28,084 nucleotides of DNA, from the IMG/VR virus record IMGVR_UViG_3300022602_003129, positions 1-28,084 of that record. One strand, written 5' to 3'. The position numbers were made by a program, and so were the translations under genes. Positions 25,401 to 28,084 of this stretch are shown here, piece after piece (position 1 is the stretch's first letter; each line of letters opens with the position of its first letter). The notes under the pieces are model-generated. The model saw only the letters and a list, made by a program, of their open reading frames with translations. It was not told the DNA's origin and did no database searches. The stretch is from a virus.

Positions 25401-28084
25401 ATGGCATTGCAATTAAGAAGAGGGACAAACGCTAATAGACTTACTATTACTCCCGCCCAAGGTGAACCAGTATATAACACTGATACAAAAACACTTTATA
25501 TTGGTGATGGTGTAACAGCTGGCGGTAATCCAGTAAGCCCTGTTACTACTGTAAACGGATTAACTGGCAATGTTTCCTTAACAACAGATACTGTTGGCGA
25601 AGGTTCGCACAACCAATATTTTACAACTACACGAGCAATCGATGCAGTAGGAACAGCTCTTGCTGGAGGAACATTGACTGGTATAGCAATTAGCTACAAC
25701 AGTACTACACATGCTATTACTATTACTAATACAGTTTCAGTAGCTAGTAGTGCGGCTGGTGCTTTAGGCTATTATAGTCGTACTGGAACTGCGCTAGTTG
25801 GTACACAAAGTTTACAATGGAATGAAAGTACAAATACACAAACTATTATTAATGGTCAATTTTTAAATCAACAAAATGTTACCGGAGTATCTGCTATTAG
25901 TTTAGAAGCTTTTAACACTGCTACAGGAAGTGCTGGCGGCGGTACATTGGCTTTGCGTAGAGCGCATGGATATAACTTAGGTCCAGCGGCAGTTACAAAC
26001 ACCGATTATCTTTATAACATTTTATTCCAAGGCCATGACGGAACTGGATTCCAAAATGTAGCAGGTATTAGTGCAAGTGTTAGCGGTGGTGTAACTACTG
26101 GAATAGTTCCTGGACTATTACAATTTTTTGTTACAGATACCAGTGGTTCTTATCAGCCAAGAGCGGCTATTCTTTCAAGTGGTATTTTTACCATAGGCCC
26201 TTCTGCTACTACTCAAGGCGGTTCAGGTGCATTGTCTATTAGACAAACTACTAGTGCATTTGGTAATCCAGCTATTGTATCAAGAACTTATTTTAGCGAC
26301 CAATACGGATCTGCTATTAGCTTAAGAAAATATAGAGGAAGTTATGCATCACCAACTGCTGTTCTTTTAGGAGATCAGATAGGAGCTATAACAACAAGAG
26401 CATACGATGGTGCAAACTTACAAGGAACAGGTAGTATACAATTTCTTGTAGATGCCGCACCTAGTGCTAATATTATTCCCGGTAACATCAGTTTCTTCAC
26501 AAGTAATTCAGCTGGCATAGAAACTTTGGCAGCAAAAATTGACAGTAGCCAACAATTAACTACCTATGGAAATGTTACTGTAAACGGTACTTTAACTGTA
26601 AACGGTACTACAGTTACTACTAACGCAACAAGTGTTAGTGTCGAAGACAAATTAATGAAATTAGGTCGATTAACTAATTCATCTGTAAGTGCTACTGGTG
26701 AAATTGGTTCTATTACTGGCACTGGGCCTTGGACTGCTACTATTTCAGGAATGACTAGTACAGTTGATTTAATTGTAGGTAGCAGTATAACAGCTACCGG
26801 TTCAGGGTCTACTGGCACTATTACTGTTACTGCGGCATCAACTAGTACAGCAAATTGTACCGGTGGAGCAATTAATGGCACTCAGTTTACGTTAAGTGGA
26901 AATATTACAGGATCATTTGTAATCGGTATGCAGTTATCAGGTGGAAACGTTGCACCTGGTACATATATCGTTAGCGGGTCCGGAGCTAATTGGGTTGTTA
27001 ATAATAGCCAAACTGTTTCATCAGAAACTATTACGGGTACATTAAATGTACTTACTGCAAATTCAACTGCTAGTTTAATACCAGGATCTACACTTACACT
27101 TGCATCTTCATTTGGTGGGTTATCAACTAGCACTACATATTATGTAACATACATTGCTAGCAGTACTCAATTTAGTTTAAGTTCATCATTTGGTGGTAAC
27201 AACTTTACTTTAACAACTGCTACAGGAAGTGTAACAGCTACTTATGGATCTGGTAGTTTAGGATCAGGTGGAACTTATATAGTTGCTAGTATTCCAAGCT
27301 CAACTAGTATTACATTTACTGCAACCGGTGGCACTACTCCAGTTGCAGGTCCTGTAACAAATATTGCTACTAGTGGTGCTACCGATATTACTGCTAGCGG
27401 TGGTGGTGTATTAGTATATGGAACTAGCAATAAATCAATTACTTGGAGTGCAACTACTACAACTGGTGGAACAAATACAGGTTATTGGAACAGCACAGAC
27501 AATTTAAATTTAGGCGGAACTAGTTTAGGTTATTATATCAATGGAACTGGTGTATTAACAACTAGTTCAGTATTAGCTAATGCAACAACGATAACAGTAG
27601 GTGCCGCAGGAGCAACAGAAAATATTGGTGCTAGTACCGGCAACAGTACATTAAACATTTATGGTAACGGTACATCAGGAACAGCCGCTATCACTACAAA
27701 TGTAACTACTGGTACAGCAAATTTATTTGCAGGTGTTACCGGTAATATCAATTTTGGTGGTATTACGTGGACTGGAAGTGGAAACTCTGCACTAATAGTT
27801 AGCAACGGTGGTTTGCAATTTAGTAGTGCTAGCTCAGTAGCGGCTGCTGGTACAAATCAAGGTACTGCTACACAATTATATGCTGACAACAACTTTATAA
27901 CCAGCGGTACTGGTGGCGTTGTATTGCCTGCGGCTACTACAGGACGCGAAGTTTCAGTTACTAACAATACTGGCGCATCAATTAATGTATATCCACAAGG
28001 CACACATACTATTGAAAGTGGATCGGCTGGTGTACCTACCGTGTTGCCTAACTTAGCTACAATTAGTTTAATGGCTAAATCAGG
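25401..28084 (+). CDS. Mtd-N-like tail fibre protein, 3' end cut by window
   Basis: Open from ATG 25401 to the window end with no stop, at least 894 residues. GGAG (25391-25394) lies 6 nt before the ATG. The N-terminus LQLRRGTNANRL, ITPAQGEPVYNTDT, LYIGDGVTAGG matches the pattern of the Mtd N-terminal domain that attaches phage fibres to the baseplate. Next come beta-rich parts (LALRRAHGYN, ILFQGHDGTGF, AISLRKYRGSYASP) resembling fibre body domains, then GNVTVNGTLTVNGTTV and VEDKLMKLGRL, a common shaft phrase. The block INGTQFTLSGNITG to NNSQTVSSETI is related to blocks in the giant protein. The last part (ATQLYADNNFITSGTGGVVLP, GREVSVTNNTGASINVYPQG) is typical of fibre C-terminal regions. 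Likely a receptor-binding or shaft protein. Confidence 0.85.
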   Translation, partial: MALQLRRGTNANRLTITPAQGEPVYNTDTKTLYIGDGVTAGGNPVSPVTTVNGLTGNVSLTTDTVGEGSHNQYFTTTRAIDAVGTALAGGTLTGIAISYNSTTHAITITNTVSVASSAAGALGYYSRTGTALVGTQSLQWNESTNTQTIINGQFLNQQNVTGVSAISLEAFNTATGSAGGGTLALRRAHGYNLGPAAVTNTDYLYNILFQGHDGTGFQNVAGISASVSGGVTTGIVPGLLQFFVTDTSGSYQPRAAILSSGIFTIGPSATTQGGSGALSIRQTTSAFGNPAIVSRTYFSDQYGSAISLRKYRGSYASPTAVLLGDQIGAITTRAYDGANLQGTGSIQFLVDAAPSANIIPGNISFFTSNSAGIETLAAKIDSSQQLTTYGNVTVNGTLTVNGTTVTTNATSVSVEDKLMKLGRLTNSSVSATGEIGSITGTGPWTATISGMTSTVDLIVGSSITATGSGSTGTITVTAASTSTANCTGGAINGTQFTLSGNITGSFVIGMQLSGGNVAPGTYIVSGSGANWVVNNSQTVSSETITGTLNVLTANSTASLIPGSTLTLASSFGGLSTSTTYYVTYIASSTQFSLSSSFGGNNFTLTTATGSVTATYGSGSLGSGGTYIVASIPSSTSITFTATGGTTPVAGPVTNIATSGATDITASGGGVLVYGTSNKSITWSATTTTGGTNTGYWNSTDNLNLGGTSLGYYINGTGVLTTSSVLANATTITVGAAGATENIGASTGNSTLNIYGNGTSGTAAITTNVTTGTANLFAGVTGNINFGGITWTGSGNSALIVSNGGLQFSSASSVAAAGTNQGTATQLYADNNFITSGTGGVVLPAATTGREVSVTNNTGASINVYPQGTHTIESGSAGVPTVLPNLATISLMAKS

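Noticed and set aside
26577-26609. Two 15-bp copies of ACTGTAAACGGTACT with an 18-bp period
   Set aside because: They encode the ordinary fibre repeat VNGTLTVNGT and need no separate explanation.
26564-27133. Two Val/Pro-rich minus-strand ORFs inside the Mtd-N-like gene
   Set aside because: Their composition is what the complement of a Thr/Gly-rich fibre gene gives; the plus frame is continuous through them.

Overview
The window reads as part of the genome of a large, contractile-tailed (T4-type) bacteriophage with low GC content, probably from an aquatic habitat. The evidence is dense, mostly one-strand gene packing with 1- to 4-nt overlaps; T4-late-promoter-like ATAAATA boxes about 20 nt before several start codons; very long Thr/Ser/Gly/Asn-rich fibre-type structural proteins; and auxiliary metabolic genes mixed among conserved phage genes of unknown function. 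The host cannot be named from this sequence. I see no rRNA, tRNA, CRISPR array, transposase or integrase.

Layout. (1) Positions 3-4963: the end of a Trp-rich conserved phage protein, then three overlapping radical-SAM genes. Two carry an extra N-terminal Cys cluster (twitch/SPASM-like) and the third has a B12-binding-type N-terminal domain. (2) 4952-6199: a perfect sigma70-type promoter (TTGACA-N17-TATAAT) inside the end of the third radical-SAM gene drives a conserved phage protein of unknown function that starts with TTG. (3) 6216-7705: a fibre-like structural protein behind a late-type promoter. (4) 7716-9759: a QueD/PTPS-like enzyme behind a 103-nt leader with a hairpin, a small one-TM protein, a UvdE-type UV endonuclease, and a small Lys/Pro/Ala-rich gene on the minus strand. 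(5) 9779-11469: a short bidirectional promoter region, a fusion of an Fe/Mn superoxide dismutase with an SGNH hydrolase, a minus-strand zinc-ribbon gene, and an A-type Fe-S carrier whose three cysteines fall at the same positions as those of E. coli IscA. (6) 11473-28084: the structural block. It holds a 4383-residue fibre-like protein, two short proteins sharing its N-terminal module, and an Mtd-N-like fibre protein that runs off the window end (at least 894 residues read).

How the parts may fit together (inference): the radical-SAM enzymes need Fe-S clusters, which the A-type carrier could help supply and the superoxide dismutase could help protect. The UV endonuclease and QueD-like protein are typical phage cargo for DNA repair and pterin/deazapurine chemistry. 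The structural genes behind late-type promoters would be expressed late, while the gene at 5012 would be read by unmodified host RNA polymerase. The points most worth following are the SOD-SGNH fusion, the three-gene radical-SAM operon with no obvious substrate peptide, and the 4383-residue protein with its two short partners.
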